Source: Apostichopus japonicus (taxonomy: Eukaryota; Echinodermata; Holothuroidea; Aspidochirotida; Stichopodidae). From it: DNA of 64,000 nucleotides. Where the stretch lies: NCBI RefSeq assembly GCF_037975245.1, contig NC_092580.1, forward strand, positions 29,415,501 to 29,479,500, read 5' to 3'. Shown here piece after piece: positions 1 through 13,800 of this stretch. The stretch's first letter is position 1; each line of letters begins with the position of its first letter. The notes beneath the pieces were generated by a model. That model made no database searches. It was not told where the DNA came from and was given only the letters and a program-made list of their open reading frames with translations. Position numbers and translations under genes: made by a program.

Positions 1-2957
1 ATTTTTTTTAATTTTAATTAAATTTTGAAATTAATCGATAAAGTATCTTCCTAATATATTTTTAATTTAAAGTCACAGTCTTTGAAAGTGAATTTAAATG
101 AGGGTACATCCCAAATTGCTCTTTGTAGCACTACTGTATGTTAGAAAGTGGCTCTTGACAGCAAATTTCAACAGCAGATTTAACCCACAAGCATTTTACA
201 TAATTTAGCAAATTTTTCAAAAGGATCGTTGTAAACATCTGAATTGCTACTGTATTATCATCTCAGCTACTGTATTATCACCATGTAAAATCTAAATATG
301 ACTAATTTAATAAAATTTTAACGATGGGTAATAAACAGTTAACAATAAATAGAAGGTATTTAACATCATTATGACACTCTCCTACAAATGAAACACCACT
401 TTCCACTGTGCATTGTGCCATAAAAATGAGGAAATCACATTTCTCCATTTATACTGTTAGGCCTCTGTAATCAGATTTAATTTATGAGGCAAGTACAGGC
501 ACAATATACAGTTTAGAATATTACTACATGAGCTACAGTGTGGGGTAACAGGCTGATTTGCTGATTATCACCATACAAGAATGGTTCTAAAAACATATTG
601 ACAGTACTGAATAATGTGTTGAAAGATAGTGTGTGTGTAACCTGAATTTAGTGATTTTAATGGAGATTTAAAGTAACTACTTTGTATAAATATTTGTTAT
701 TTTGAGGCCTTAACCTAAGGCATACTGTAGATACATATGTATCCACAGTAGCTGTGACTTAGACTGTTGTATTACCTTACAGTACAACTTGTATTGTAAA
801 CTGGTCAATTGCCTGCCTGCAGTGGTATACTATACAGTGTAAGATATTATGGAACACTGTATGATTTAAAGTGTTATAGAACAAAATCCCCCCCCCCCCC
901 AAACAAAAATTAAATTAAAAAAAATAAAAACATTTATATAGATATAGATATATCAAAAACCCTGTTGTATATTTTCTCTAAGAATAATTAGACATCCACA
1001 CCAATGTAGTTTACAATATATACAGTAGAGATATAAACAGTTTAACAAACTCCTTCTGGTGTAGTTTACATATACAGTAGAGATATAAACAGTTTAACAA
1101 ACTCCTTATCAACTAAAAAAGCCATTACAGTAGGTAGTGTCTGATGTAGGATCCAGGCAGGATCATCTTCTTCTTAGACAGCTGTAAAGAAACAGAAAAA
1201 GGACACGTGTTAATGGACAGACAACTTATAAATGGATCTTTAAACAATGAATACACTGTAGAATTAATTAGACAGAACAAAGGGCAGTAAGATAAAAGGA
1301 AGCAGTAGATAATCAAAACTACACTATGAAATTTTTTGCCGAAAGGTTATGAGGTGCTGTATTGAAGAAATTAGCATGCATAGACTGCGGATGTGTGACC
1401 TGATTAATTCACTTTGGCTTCGGCTTGGAGTACAGCGTTTTCTCTATGCCGCTGTGTCTGATGTATCTAACAGTAAAAGTAATTACCGACTTTGCGATCC
1501 ACGTTATATAGTCATTGCCGACTTTCTGATGTGCAGAACCCCTCACAAGTTTGCAAGTTCAGTATGAGTAACTCCATAGTTTTCCAGTTCGGGAAACCAA
1601 AGAGAAGCAGTAGATGAAAAGGTAACCGGAGTTAACATGGCTTGGGAGATTAAATGTTCGTTAACATTTATAAATTAGGTCATTTCATACTTTGTTTGTG
1701 GAAAGAATATAATACAGCAGTTGTCACTTTATTGTTTACAGCTCTAGATTGTGTTTTTTGATTCAAACAAGTTCTAGTCTTTTCAAATGTAACCAATTTA
1801 TGTCTCTTTGATCTTTGAAAATTTGTTTACAATTTTCCCACTCCCTTTTCTTAATAACATTTCCTTAGAATGTTCATCTGTTATTCTGACTCTAAGGCTT
1901 CATGACCTTTCGGTTTTGTAGACACGACGCACAGCCAAGTTTTCAGTTTTGCAGCGAAGCTATAAAAACCGGCCCAGTCCTTGAAAACCATACTTTAATT
2001 GACTTTCCATAATCAAAGGAAATAATTCAAAAGATAGGAAAGAAAGGAAACAAAAAGGAATCAGTTTGATTAATGTTGTGTCATTTCTTACGCTATATAA
2101 CAAACAGCACTTGGTTGAAAACAGCGAGAACAGAAAATGGCAACTTTGCTGTAAAAGTATGTTGGGCATAAAGCACTTGATAACAGATGGCCTTGACAGG
2201 ACATCAGACAGAAATATGGATACTATGATAAAAGTAACATTCATTTAAACAAACACATTACAGCTCTTTTTTGTTTCTAGAAGTGACAGTTTGTCGCCTG
2301 TTAGGGTCAGGTATGAAAGACGATTGGGTTCTCAAGGATTGGGTACTCAAGGATTGGGGTATTCGAGGATTGGGGTACTCAAGTTTTCATATACTATACC
2401 GCACCCTTCATCTACTGCTCAGATGTTAAAATTTAGTCAGAGTTTAATCTTTCAGTTTTAAACATTATTAAACAATTTGTAATCAATTTTTGAACGTTTG
2501 CACAAGCGTTAAACATATCACTACCTTCGAAAAATTGGTTGCGATGCTGTATCGGTATCTGTCAAGTGAGACTGACCTGTTGTGCATACAGTAGTAATAG
2601 GTGGCGCTATTTATTTGTCCTCAATGTCTGCTCTTCATGGCTGCTCACGTTAATAATGTCTGTAAGCTTAAAACTGGTACAAAGTACAGTATGATGCTAG
2701 GAATCTTGACTTAAAGTAGGTGGCGCTATACCTATATGCAGACTGCCACTAAACAAATTTAGTCCGAGTGGAACCAGAGCAATTCCTATAATAGGAGCAT
2801 GTTTTCATTCAATTTCAACTATGATAGTCAGTGGTTGTACTTTCCTAATTTGCAATTGTCCCCTTCCCCTTGTTTTTGGGTGATATAGAAAACCTTATTG
2901 TTCAATGTTTATACTGTTTATAACTGAACCTTTATTTCACTTCATTCTTCTCTGCAG
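1..2957. other. Probable UBE2H intron, no coding sequence seen
   Basis: I searched this stretch for the missing UBE2H exons (the region before [10 protein letters not shown]) and found none. It is AT-rich, with a poly-C tract near 889-900, a 55-bp tandem duplication at 1005-1108 and three copies of a roughly 20-bp unit (GGATTGGGTACTCAA type) at about 2325-2385. It ends in a polypyrimidine tract and TCTGCAG acceptor directly before the exon at 2958. Calling it intron is inference from the phase of that exon, whose first codon begins in an upstream exon. Confidence 0.6.
1005..1108. repeat. 55-bp tandem duplication
   Basis: The segment starting TGTAGTTTACA at 1005 recurs at 1060. Both copies carry TACAGTAGAGATATAAACAG followed by TTTAACAAACTCCTT. 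The second copy differs by a small deletion. No coding potential is seen. Confidence 0.8.
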
Positions 2958-5900
2958 GTTTTCTAAACAAAATCTTTCATCCAAATATTGATGAGGCGTA
3001 AGTTCTGCTTCTTATTTTCTCTTGGTTTTAATAATTTAAAGGTCAAGGACTCTTTTCGTCATAGCTGCTCACAGCATCCATGTCTTAAATACCTAGAGAA
3101 CTCTACTGTGCAGTAGTTAAAAGATTCTTTGAAGTCATGTAGAAGTATGGACTTACTGTACAGTACTTTAAGGGGAAGGTGTGATGTGTAGTAGTAAAGA
3201 GTGTCTGTCCAACTTACATCTATAAAACATCACCAGTAACCAGATTCTTAGACAAAGTTGCTGCTTGGCAGTGTTGTTGAGCAGAGGTTTTCATGGGTTT
3301 GGTATTTCTGATTTGCTAATTGGAAATATGGGGGCTTGGTTTCCGTTCTTTCAACTTTGTAACAACATCCTTTACCATGGCTGCAGTGATGATGAATGAG
3401 GTGTTTCACCTTTCCCTCAGTATTTCAGAACGTGGTCAGGATGTTGAGATGAGGTGCACTCTCGTTAACTTGTATGGGGGATATTAAATTGCCACCCTGG
3501 GAGTATGCAGATGGTGCAATAATTCCATGCCTGTCTCGTTACTCTCTGAAGACTCATTAAAAAAAATGCTTGCTCATTAGTAATCATCACATGGATAGCG
3601 TTTTAAATTAGCTTTTGTTGTTTTCCTGTCCCTTGGGAAATAATAATAATTAAAAACTACAAAAGTATGTTCAACTGGATTGGACAATACTTCCCTGTTA
3701 GAAATTGTCATGCTCATGTGGTTGTCTCTCCCACCCCCCCCCCTCCATCCTTCCCCTTCTTCCCCTTCTGCTTAACCTGACATTGTCTCTGTTATTAACA
3801 ATATTGTGTATTTCAATTTTCTGTACAGATCAGGGACAGTGTGCTTGGATGTGATAAATCAGGCTTGGACAGCATTGTATGGTAAAGTATAACAAACGTT
3901 TTGTACATTCATCATGATCTTACATTTCTAATAACAACACTCAAATTTTTTTCCCTTCAAATTTCACATCTATTCCTTTGATCCTGATAAATTTAGCAGA
4001 GGATAGATTAGATTAATGTAAAGCATGAATGTGATGCACAAAAGTCTGATTAAAATAAAGACTTTTTATCTCTCTGATGCTGAGAATTTTTCGCAGTGGG
4101 TGGATTACATTTATAGAAAGCATTAATTTGTGATTTACATGAGTTTAAATCAATTGATCCAGATTATTCCAGCAAGTGTAGAGAACTTTAGTCTCACATG
4201 TAACTTGATCAAATATTAATTGATCACATATTACATTACTGTTGTTATTAGCACCTATCATACTGAATTTAAAATTGGGACATCTGTTAATATATTGTGA
4301 TATACAGCAGTAAAACTCACCGACATGGGAATAATTTATCTGGTATCATATCACAAACTGCCAAGCAAAATGGACAAACTGCAATGCAAAATGGACAGAC
4401 CGCCATGCAAAATGGACAGACCGCCATGCAAAATGGACAAACCGCCAAGCAAAATGGACAAACTGCAATGCAAAATGGACAGACCGACATGCAAAATGGA
4501 CAGACCGCCATCCAAAATGGACAGACCTCCATGCAAAATGGACAAACCGCCATGCAAAATGGACAAACTGCCATGCAAAATGGACAAACCACCATGCAAA
4601 ATGGACAAACCGCCATGCAAAATGGACAAACCGCCATGCAAGTGCAAGGATGTCTGGCAGTTATCTTTACACAGCAATTATACTATTTATGTGAGACAGT
4701 TTAGAGCCTTCTTTACTGCTGCACAAAATTTGAACACTAACAAATTTTATACCCTAACTGGTAGAGTATATAAAGGCCACTTTTGCTGTCTCGGACAGTT
4801 GTGGTCAAAACTTTGTTTTGGATATACACTGAGGATTTAATGCCGACATACCGATCCCTAATCCTACTCCCTTATCTTGTACTATTATTGTGTGGTAAAT
4901 AATCACACAATCATGAGTAGGCACTTTTTCACTAAACATTTTTGGCCCATTTGCAGAGAACATGTGAAATAAAAGTTTAGACAAGAACAAAGTTGTGACC
5001 AGCATTTGTCAACATTGGATGTGATATTTAACCACAAAGAAGAAAGAAAACATATGTAGGCAGTGAACACTTAAAAGATGAAATGTTTGGCAAAAAAAGT
5101 GCATAGACTTGGTTGTGTGATTTAACATTTACTACACAAAAGTATAAAAAAAAGAAATGTTAACGTCCTTGAGATTGTATGCATAATGAGGCTTGAACAC
5201 CTATCACCTTTAAAATTGCGACCATCTGTCAGTACATTGTGGCAGTTAAAAACTAAACTCATTGGTATGGTACACAAACGTCATTTTTGTTGTCTGATGT
5301 TACAGGGACAAATGGTCAGACAACCTGCCTACTTCAATGTTGCTTCCCTTCACAGGGACATGAAAATGAATTCTTCAAATTCTAGGTCTCCTCGGCATCT
5401 GGGAATAGCCTGAGGAGTACAAACTTTCAAAAAAATAATTTCAAAAATTCAAGCAATTTATAGCATACTAAACTTTGAGAGATTTATTATAGCATCCGTA
5501 TTTCTTAAATGCTGTGGTGGATTGAGATGATAAGAAAGCCCTGGTATCCTCTTTGATTAAGATCAAAGACCTTCCAAGTTTTTTTCTTTTCAAGTTCTTG
5601 TAGTAACCATAATTGTTGTCATATTAATGCTTTTAAAATGTTAAACTAAAAGTATTCTCAATTGCTTTCCTAATCCACAGATTTATCGAATATTTTTGAG
5701 TCGTTTTTGCCGCAGCTATTGGCTTACCCAAATCCAACAGATCCACTGAATGGTGATGCTGCAGCATTGTATCTACATAAACCAGATGAATATAAACAAA
5801 AAATTAAAGGTAAAATATTAATAATTGCATTCTCTGTAAAAAGAAATGAAGGGTCAGGAGGTGGGTTGTTGCCCATATTTCACGAGGAAGGGTGGAGCGT

Positions 5901-7827
5901 GGTGGTTAAATGGGCATTCAATGGACTTTTGAAGTTTTGAGTCCTGACTAGATTATAAAGATATCTCCTTAGGCATGACACTAATCCGCATTGCCTCTCT
6001 TCACCCTGGTGTATGAATGGTGGACCTGTGAGGTAACTGGCAGCACCCTATGTGAAGTCCCCCAAGGGAAATGTAGATGTGGTGCACTATATTGCCCTGG
6101 GAGCAACTTTTTGAATTGTGCACACCTGGGTTTGTGGGAGCGATGAGTTACCAATGACCTGGTGTTAACAGTTGTAAAATCATGTGAGAAGGCCCTGTCT
6201 TAATAAAGGATTGTTAACATTCAACTTGAACTTCTTCTCTTTTTTGTAATAGTGTTTGCTATACATGCCACAAAGCAACAATTTAGAAGATTGTTTGATA
6301 CTTAGCAAGCAGTACAAATTTAGAAGATTGTGTGATACTAAGCAGGCAGTACAAATTTAGAAAATTGCTTGATACTTAGCAAGCAGTACAAATTTAGAAG
6401 ATGGTGTGATACTTAGCAGGCAGTACAAATTTAGAAGATTGTGTGATACTAAGCAGGCAGTACAAATTTAGAAGATTGTGTGATACTAAGCAGGCAGTAC
6501 AAATTTAGAATATTGCTTGATACTTAGCAAGCAGTACAAATTTAGAAGATGGTGTGATACTTAGCAGTCAGTACAAATTTAGATGATTGTGTGATACTTA
6601 GCAGGCAGTACAAATTTAGAAGAGTGTTTGATACTTAGCAGGCAGTACAAATTTAGAAGATTGTGTGATACTTAGCAGGCAGTACAAATTTAGATGATTG
6701 TGTGATACTTAGCAGGCAGTACAAATTTAGAAGATTGTGTGATACTTAGCAGGCAGTACAAATTTAGAGGATTGTGTGATACTTAGCAGGCAGTACAAAT
6801 TTAGAAGATTGTGTGATACTTAGCTGGCAGTACAAATTTAGAAGATTGTGTGATACTTAGCAGGCAGTACAAATTTAAAAGATTGTGTGATACTTAGCAG
6901 TCAGTACAAATATAGAAGATTGTGTTAAATTTAGCAGTACAAATTTGTCAGTTTGTCAAGCATGATACTATCACAGATTTATCTCACCTGCTCTTTCTTG
7001 ATAACAAGTAGGTGTTCTTATTCTGGCAAAAAAGAAAAATTGGGGAATTTTCAAATTAAAGCATGGAATTTATTTTATAATAACAGAAAAATACTTTTAG
7101 CAAACAGCTTGTCTACTGCAAAAAGTCTGTGAAGGTAGAGAGCCAGAATGTTTTGACCCTAGCAGGATTCTCTTTAAAGGCAAACTGCCACAAAAACAAC
7201 ATATTTCTTTGTCTTTCCATAACATTTTCTCATTCCTTCGTTTATATATTTTTTTATATTAATATTTAAGCTGTGTCAATTTATTCTTCATATTCATATT
7301 TTAAGGGTTTTGTCATTTTGTTGTCATTGTTAAGCGCTCTTGAACATGCTTAAGCATGAAAAGAGCGCTGTATAAATCTGGTAAAATAAATAATAATAAT
7401 TGTATGCACTGGTCAGTCTGAATGGGCTAAATGTTTACTACTTTCCTATGTCAAGTTGCTCTCCCAACTGAAGAGAAAGTCTCCCTTGGCATTTGTTCAT
7501 CTTTACAGCAGATCTTGAATAATATTGGACAAACATTGTGATGCTTTGCATTTGGTATAATAGAAACCCACAACCCAGTGTAGTTTCCTCTTTGCATGTA
7601 ATTAATAACTGATTTTATGAAATAGTGTTGAGGAATATGAATGACATTCAGTATTCAGTGCTGCTCCCTACAAAATCTTTAAAATCTGTTCCTGTTTTTG
7701 TCACTCAGAATGTATTCAAAGATATGCCACAGAAGAGGCTCTGCTAAGCCAAGAAGACCAGACTTCAGACAGCGAAAGCTCTCTCAGCCAATTCTCCGAA
7801 GATGAAGCCCAGGACATGGAACTTTAG
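2958..7827 (+). CDS. UBE2H: UBE2H ubiquitin-conjugating enzyme E2 H, 3' four coding exons (5' partial)
   Basis: Exons are 2958-2997, 3829-3881, 5681-5809 and 7709-7827, all joined by GT-AG introns with an open frame across every junction. They encode about 113 residues, the C-terminal three fifths of a roughly 183-aa E2. The first exon reads [13 protein letters not shown] with the E2 HPN motif. The second has [11 protein letters not shown], whose Cys codon at 3842-3844 is the ubiquitin-thioester cysteine. The third carries [18 protein letters not shown] and NGDAAALYL. The last gives the acidic, Ser-rich tail ending [11 protein letters not shown]. As I recall, the exon boundaries match vertebrate UBE2H exons 4-7. 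The family charges ubiquitin from E1 and, from established work, serves the CTLH/GID E3 ligase. I could not find the N-terminal exons between 1 and 2957, so that stretch is probably intron and the start lies outside the window. Confidence 0.95.
4354..4641. repeat. 21-bp minisatellite, about 14 copies, in a UBE2H intron
   Basis: The unit is close to CAAACCGCCATGCAAAATGGA and repeats head-to-tail about 13.7 times with few substitutions. Because 21 is a multiple of 3, the array stays open in several frames on both strands (for example a 7-residue QTAMQNG periodicity on +) and produces spurious ORFs. It lies in the intron between UBE2H exons 3829-3881 and 5681-5809, so it is not part of the mature mRNA. 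Confidence 0.95.
6065..6203. repeat. Dispersed repeat, copy 1 (SINE-like, class uncertain)
   Basis: About 140 bp here align with 38790-38929. Shared blocks include TAGATGT, AATTGTGCACAC, AGTTACCAATGACC and ATGAGAAGG in the same order. The copies lie in unrelated settings (a UBE2H intron and the P450 cluster), which indicates a dispersed family. A tRNA-derived SINE is possible because copy 2 has GGTTCAAAT resembling a pol III B box, but no A box is visible. Confidence 0.55.
6279..6948. repeat. 37-bp minisatellite, about 18 copies, in the last UBE2H intron
   Basis: AGTACAAATTTAGAAGATTG followed by TGTGATACTTAGCAGGC repeats with an exact 37-bp spacing from 6311 to 6903 (17 unit starts), plus degenerate ends. 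Variation includes ACTAAGC versus ACTTAGC and AAGC versus AGGC; these alternate in an order suggesting multi-unit duplications. There are no spacers, so this is not a CRISPR array. Confidence 0.95.
7333..7400. repeat. Hairpin plus A/T-rich tail, SINE-3'-end-like
   Basis: AGCGCTCTT (7333-7341) pairs perfectly with AAGAGCGCT (7361-7369) around an internal 14-bp palindrome CATGCTTAAGCATG (7345-7358). GTATAAATCTGGTAAAATAA and a short (TAA)n run follow. A GCGCTxTATAAAT block followed by TAA repeats is a common 3' end of invertebrate SINEs. The head of such a SINE was not identified, so this may be a 5'-truncated copy. Confidence 0.45.
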
Positions 7828-10800
7828 TGGTTAGCTCTCCTCCCCTTCTGGATATTGCAATCAATATTTTTGTGTCCAGGAAAGTCACGGTTTTTGAGAA
7901 ATTAGGAGGGAGTGAGAGCCAAATGGATTTCAGAGAATAGAAACGACCCGGAAATAAAAAACGGTCAAACAGGGCTTGTTTTCATCTCTCCGATCTGCCA
8001 ACCAATTGCTGGCCGCAAGACACGAGAAGTAGACATTTTGGTGCACGCCGATCACGCTAAGTTTGCAAAAAGCGGTTCGACGCCATGTGATGCATTGCTC
8101 TCTCTTGCTTTTAACATGGCCTTTTCCGTCTGGTCGTTTCTTGATTTAGTTTTCCATCCCCCTCTAGCCCACCAGTTTGTAAGATTGTCACAGGGGAGAT
8201 AAGAGGCGAAAATCCTTGGGTTGGGTTGTCATGGAGTTGTGTGATGTCACAAGTAGATCAGGTTTGTGATGATGATGGACATCCACTGTGTCCTACGTCC
8301 AAGCCCGCTACAGACGTCATGTCAGCCAAGAAGGATAAGTGTAAACATGCTAACTAACTCTGTCATTACGGTTGTAAAGTGTGTTTATCTTGCCATAGTT
8401 TGTGAAGAAGACCATAATAAGGCTCTCTACAGATGAGTGCATTTCTTTTTTGGTCAGATGAAAAGTTTGTCTTTGAGCAGGGCGATATGTTAACCTGAAC
8501 CAAAGCTAAAAATGAAAAAGTATATGACTTTTTAGCAAGGGTTTGTCTTTTGTGTGAAACGTCCGTGGTGTGTGTGAATTTTTTTCCCCCGTAGGTTTGA
8601 AACTGATAGATGCTGACACAATATCTGAGCATGGTGCATGACAGCATTAAAATCACGGTTGTATCGGTTAAGAGACTGTTGGCTTATAGCTCTTTTAACA
8701 GCGGTGTGTAGTTTTGGCACGGAAAATATTTGGGGGAAACTAAAAGATTTGACCGCCCGATCTTATGACGCAGCAACATGACAAAGAAAATGTGGTAGAT
8801 GTTGGCACAGTATGACATTTTAATCATCACAATCGTATGAAAACCAAAGGACATTTCCTCAACTGTCTCTGATGGAGTTAGGTCGTCACAAAATATCTAT
8901 ATCATACCATATGATATTGATCTTTGGCTTGCTAAATATTATCTCGATACCGTACGACTCATCTTGCTTTCTCCCAAACGATAATTTTTTAGCTATTTGC
9001 TTTGGTAGCTGTCATATAAGATGTAAGACCACCTGACGACAAATGTATACTAGCTGTGTCACGTCTGTATCACCACCCCTCCATTTGTTGAGAGTGTCAC
9101 GTGTATGTGTGACATGTGTCACACGTGATGATACCTTAAACTTGAAACATATGCTTCCAATTTTTAATCATGAAAGTACAAATGTCTACCTCCCGTTTAA
9201 TAATTAAGTGCAAGATTCTTTGTTGATATTTATTTGACTTTGCCATCAAGCTTTTAAGTTCATATGTAACACTCTAGGACTTTCTGCCATACTGAGTTGA
9301 GGCTTTACTGCAAATGGATTATCTACCGTATCTTTTGATAGTAAAACTCGGCTTAAACCATGGTAACAGCAGTAGTGTAAAGATCAGAGTTTGACTTTTC
9401 AAAGAACCAACTGGTCCTAACATTGTCCATCCACGGTCGGATTTGGATGTTCTGGTCAAAACTGATGTACAAGATACGATTAATTTTACAGAGAACAAAG
9501 TGGAAGCATTAAAAGAGGTCAATTTTTCCAGAAAATCTACCAAATTTTCTAAGATTCCATAAGGCAAGGCCAGTAGTATAGAGTTAAACTAGTCAAAGCA
9601 AAAACCTAAGAAAATTTATTATGTTTCTAGAATTGAAGGAAAGATTTCATCAGAGATGTGTGACCATTGAAACAGTGAATTGGGAATGTTGGATGTCGTC
9701 ATAGAAAACATTAATAGAGAAAAGCTCACATGAAGCAGAACCTGGTGTTTACAGGCCTCATAGAGACATTGTAGCCCCCAAAAAACTCAAAAAGCATAAC
9801 TGGGCATTACCTTGGAAACAGCCTTAATATCCAGGTATAAGGTGCGCTTTTCTGCTGACTCAAAAGTTGAGAAAATAGCAAGGGATTTGTACTAGTCGTA
9901 TAAATTAGTGGACATTTAATTTATTTCCAACAACCGTTGAGTGTTTATTTCCACACTCTTACTCCATTGTTAGGCACTGGTGAATCTCACGTTTCATATC
10001 AACCTAAGAAACCGCGAACATGTCGAAATATTCTACCTTGGTTTCAAGTCATTTAAAAGCATCGACAATAGTATCAATTTAGAAATCTGCCTAGCCGAGC
10101 ATTAAACTGTTTGCTATCAATGTTAATTTTGCCATCTGAAACAATCTCAGGAGCCTGTCTTAAGTGTGATGATTTGGAAACTGGTCAAAATTCCGACCAA
10201 TAAGATGCTTTCAGGTAAATGTTGTACAGGCAAGCTGCTTAGTGTATGAGAAAATTAAACTTTCATTTAGAATCATTGTAAATTAACATAACCCCACAAA
10301 AGAGACTACTAGCATTTGTTAATCTTTCTTAGGAACATTCAGAAAACAAGTGGAATTTTATGACCTCTTTTTGGTTGGATAGTTTTTTTGTGCTTGTTAC
10401 CTAAGTTTCACACCTCACACCAGTTTTATTTCAGGAGTGGCAGTATGAAGAAAGTATTGAAAATTTTTAAACAGAGATAAAACAAGAGTCTCGCATTTCT
10501 ATCAGTTTATGGTTCTGTTGCCAAAGTATTGAAATCAAATGGTGTGATTCTCAAAAGAAAGATTCAGAGGTAATTTTATGCAGAGCTGAATGTAACGTTC
10601 GTCCCGAAAAATCAGTCTGACGTTGTACTGAACAAGTGAGAAATTGATTGACCTGAAATTTACATTTTTTTTTTTTTTTTGACTTTTATTATTAGCCCAG
10701 CTGATCTTACAAATTGTGATTTTGTGGGAGCCTTTTAAAAATTAATTTATTTATCATATTTTTGTTCTTCTTTCTATTTTAATGCTTCACGTTTGTATAT

Positions 10801-13800
10801 TCCTGTAGATCACCAAAAACAGAAAAAAAGTGGCATTTATTGGTCGTGTGGATGTTTGGTTGTTAGCTTGCGGTTGTGAAAGATTTTTCAAATGAGAAGA
10901 AAAAATGGGGGAAGTAATGTACTGTAAATATTTAATTATCAGAAGAAAAAAAAAGCACAAAAAAAAATGACAAAAATGAAATAAAGCAACATAAAAACAG
11001 GAGCATCTTTTGAATTGGTTGCAGCTTTTTTTTCTAGGAGTAAAAGGAAATTCAGAAGAGGATATGTATCTAAGCATATCGTTAAAGGGGACAGTATAGT
11101 AGTGGAAAGGCATTCTGGGTAAAAGCTTTCTTCAGCAGAGGCATGTCATTCGTAGCATTTTTAAATTGTATTATTCTCATATTTTTTAACCTGTCAAGTA
11201 AAATTTTGAAAAGTTCTGAGGTATCTGCATGTGAGGGTCGTTAACTTTGATCAAGTGAAAATGTTGGACAAAATTTCATGAATAGAAACCATATTATAAA
11301 GGAAATAATTGTGTTTTAATCAGCAATCGTACAGCAGGTAAAGTGAATGGGGCGGTTGGGGGGGGTGAGGGGTATGGGTGAATGAAAGAAAGTAGGAGCA
11401 CAAGACATTAAAGAGTTACATCTTTGTAATACAATCTCATCCTATGTATGGTTTACTGTATGAACCCAGTGCAAAGTGTATATTTGTTGATAGGCTAAGG
11501 TGAGTTATTGGGGCCACATGGTTGGCTTCTCAGGACACCTGTTCTCCAATATTTGCAGACTCCTTCCTTCTCTTTCCTGCTCGCCATCTACCAGCAGCAG
11601 CTACACTACTGCACTGACTGTAATGCATCATGCATATTTGTTGCATAGTAATGTTATTTATCTCAAGTCTTGATTGTTGCTAAAGCTCTGCATCTTGGAA
11701 GGAAATTCCTTTCGACTTAAATAGACACCTTGGAGGATGTATGGCCTTCTGGTTGAGAAGTTACATGGCAGCCTTGCTATTCCTTTGTTTGTGGAAATTA
11801 ATGAATTTGGTTGAAAGAATTGCATTAAAAGAGTTTTGGTTCCTTGCTTTCAATTGTCCAAGAGGCGTGGTTGGCGTGGTTACTGTTGAGGTGCAAGGAG
11901 ACTTGCGATGTGTGGTGGGATTTGAAAGAGAACAGAAATTGCTGAAAGATGCATGAAATTTCCAGTAGTATAGAAGGTAGTTCATTTCAGTAGTCTTGTC
12001 AGAATTACCGTATTGAGATATGTAACTGCACAGTCTATCACGCTATAATACAAATGGTATAGGATTAGATGGGGTAGATGTTAAACGGTCAAGGGTTAGA
12101 TGGGGTAGTTGTTTTCATAACGATTGCCAGAAGCCGTGTGTGAGCCCGGACAAGTCTGGTGGTTTAATACGTTGAATCACAACGTTTATAAGAAACACTG
12201 CTCTTCACCAACATGAAAAGTACAGGCATGGGACAGTTTAAAAATTTCCACATTTTTGTAAGAAGGTATTATTTAGACCTGTAAGTCTAGTTTGTGGTAC
12301 ATATTATTTAGTCGGATGTTGTTCTTTAAGAGTACACAGATCCATGGAATGCACTGGATGGATTGTGTACTCATTGAGTGGGACTAACCAGGCAGTGTAC
12401 TCGATGTGATATGAAGTGTACTCAGTGGGCGGGGAACTCAAAGTACCACTATCACTGTCTGTAGACCTAAATTATCCTCAGATTTCACATTTTTCTCTTT
12501 GGGATAAAACAATGACAAATTCAGTCAGCTGGAAATACATAGTTCTCAGTTTCTGCCATATAAAGCCATATATATGATGTAACCCTTTTATTCAGTTAAT
12601 GATACTTTATAATAACTTTTGATGCATCCCATGGAATTAAACGGTTTATTTTTTATTGGCTAACAGTCTATAATATTATCTTTAATCATTCACACATGTC
12701 TCCTAAATAGATGTTAAACCTTACAGATCTATGTTCATTTTTTTTTTTTTTTAAACAATGAAAAATTATGGTGATGTATATGCAATCCTTTCAGCTGATG
12801 GACAGACATTATTGGTAATGATATTATACCCAATGCTCATTAGTAGAAGCATGAATATAAGTGAAGAAAATACTGATATTGAGATGGGGTAACATCATTC
12901 CATACATAACTCTGCTTAGTTGATCTACGTAGTATAGGATCAAACAACAGATACTACTACTGCCCATTCAAGCAAAAATTTAGTCTTTATATCTATTCTA
13001 ACTATGATAATTTCAAAGGTAAATAGTAAATCACCTCCTTACCATACATATCTAAAATCTTCCCTTCTTTGATGTTTCACTCATACATTTGTTACCATTT
13101 ATATGCATGTCTCGAATATCACGGAAAAATTATCATAAATAAAAACAAAAAATGTTTTTTTTTTACTCACAACAGTGTATGCTCTAGATTTTGGTCATGC
13201 AGATTCTTTTAGAAATAGAAAATGTAGAGGGCAGTGTTAAAATAGGTGACCAAGACCTGTATACCTGTATCCACAAATGTACAACAACAAAATGCAAATC
13301 GCCTTTAATGGAAATGAATTGAGCTGTGGAGAAGAATTTGAATGCTCTGCATCAAGAATGGAATGATAGACTATGTATACATAAAAACAAAATTAAATTA
13401 AAAAATTAAACATTGAATGTAAAACACACATGCTGGTAACTGACTGACATGAAGGTGAGAGTAGACGGTAGCCACTATTTTTACATGAAGGTTATGGTAT
13501 GTTACTGAAACTAAATGTAATTAGTATTACCCTCAAATATGATAGAAAGTTTTACAAACTATTGGTCACTTACGTTGAAATTTGAACTATCATTTTTTAC
13601 AGTAAATATTTTTTCTCTGCCCTGTAGAGGCACGGTCAACTCCCAGAAGTGTAGTCACGAATTGTAGCGAGTTTTAACAATGGTAAAATCTGATTCAAAA
13701 CATTTGCACCAAACCTGTTTTGGGTAGGCAAAATGCTTGATTGTGTAATTTCTAACAAAGCCTGTATAACAACGTGTGAAAGGTATACCGTTTTTTATAT

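Noticed and set aside
4297-4840. Overlapping open frames with 7-residue repeats on both strands
   Set aside because: They are produced by the 21-bp minisatellite, whose length is a multiple of three; the region is an intron of UBE2H.
6279-6948. CRISPR-like regular repeat array
   Set aside because: Units are contiguous 37-bp tandem copies with no unique spacers, in an intron of an animal gene.
7912-8202. 96-codon open frame after UBE2H
   Set aside because: No recognised domain, lies in the expected 3' UTR, and the frame opens at GTG rather than ATG.
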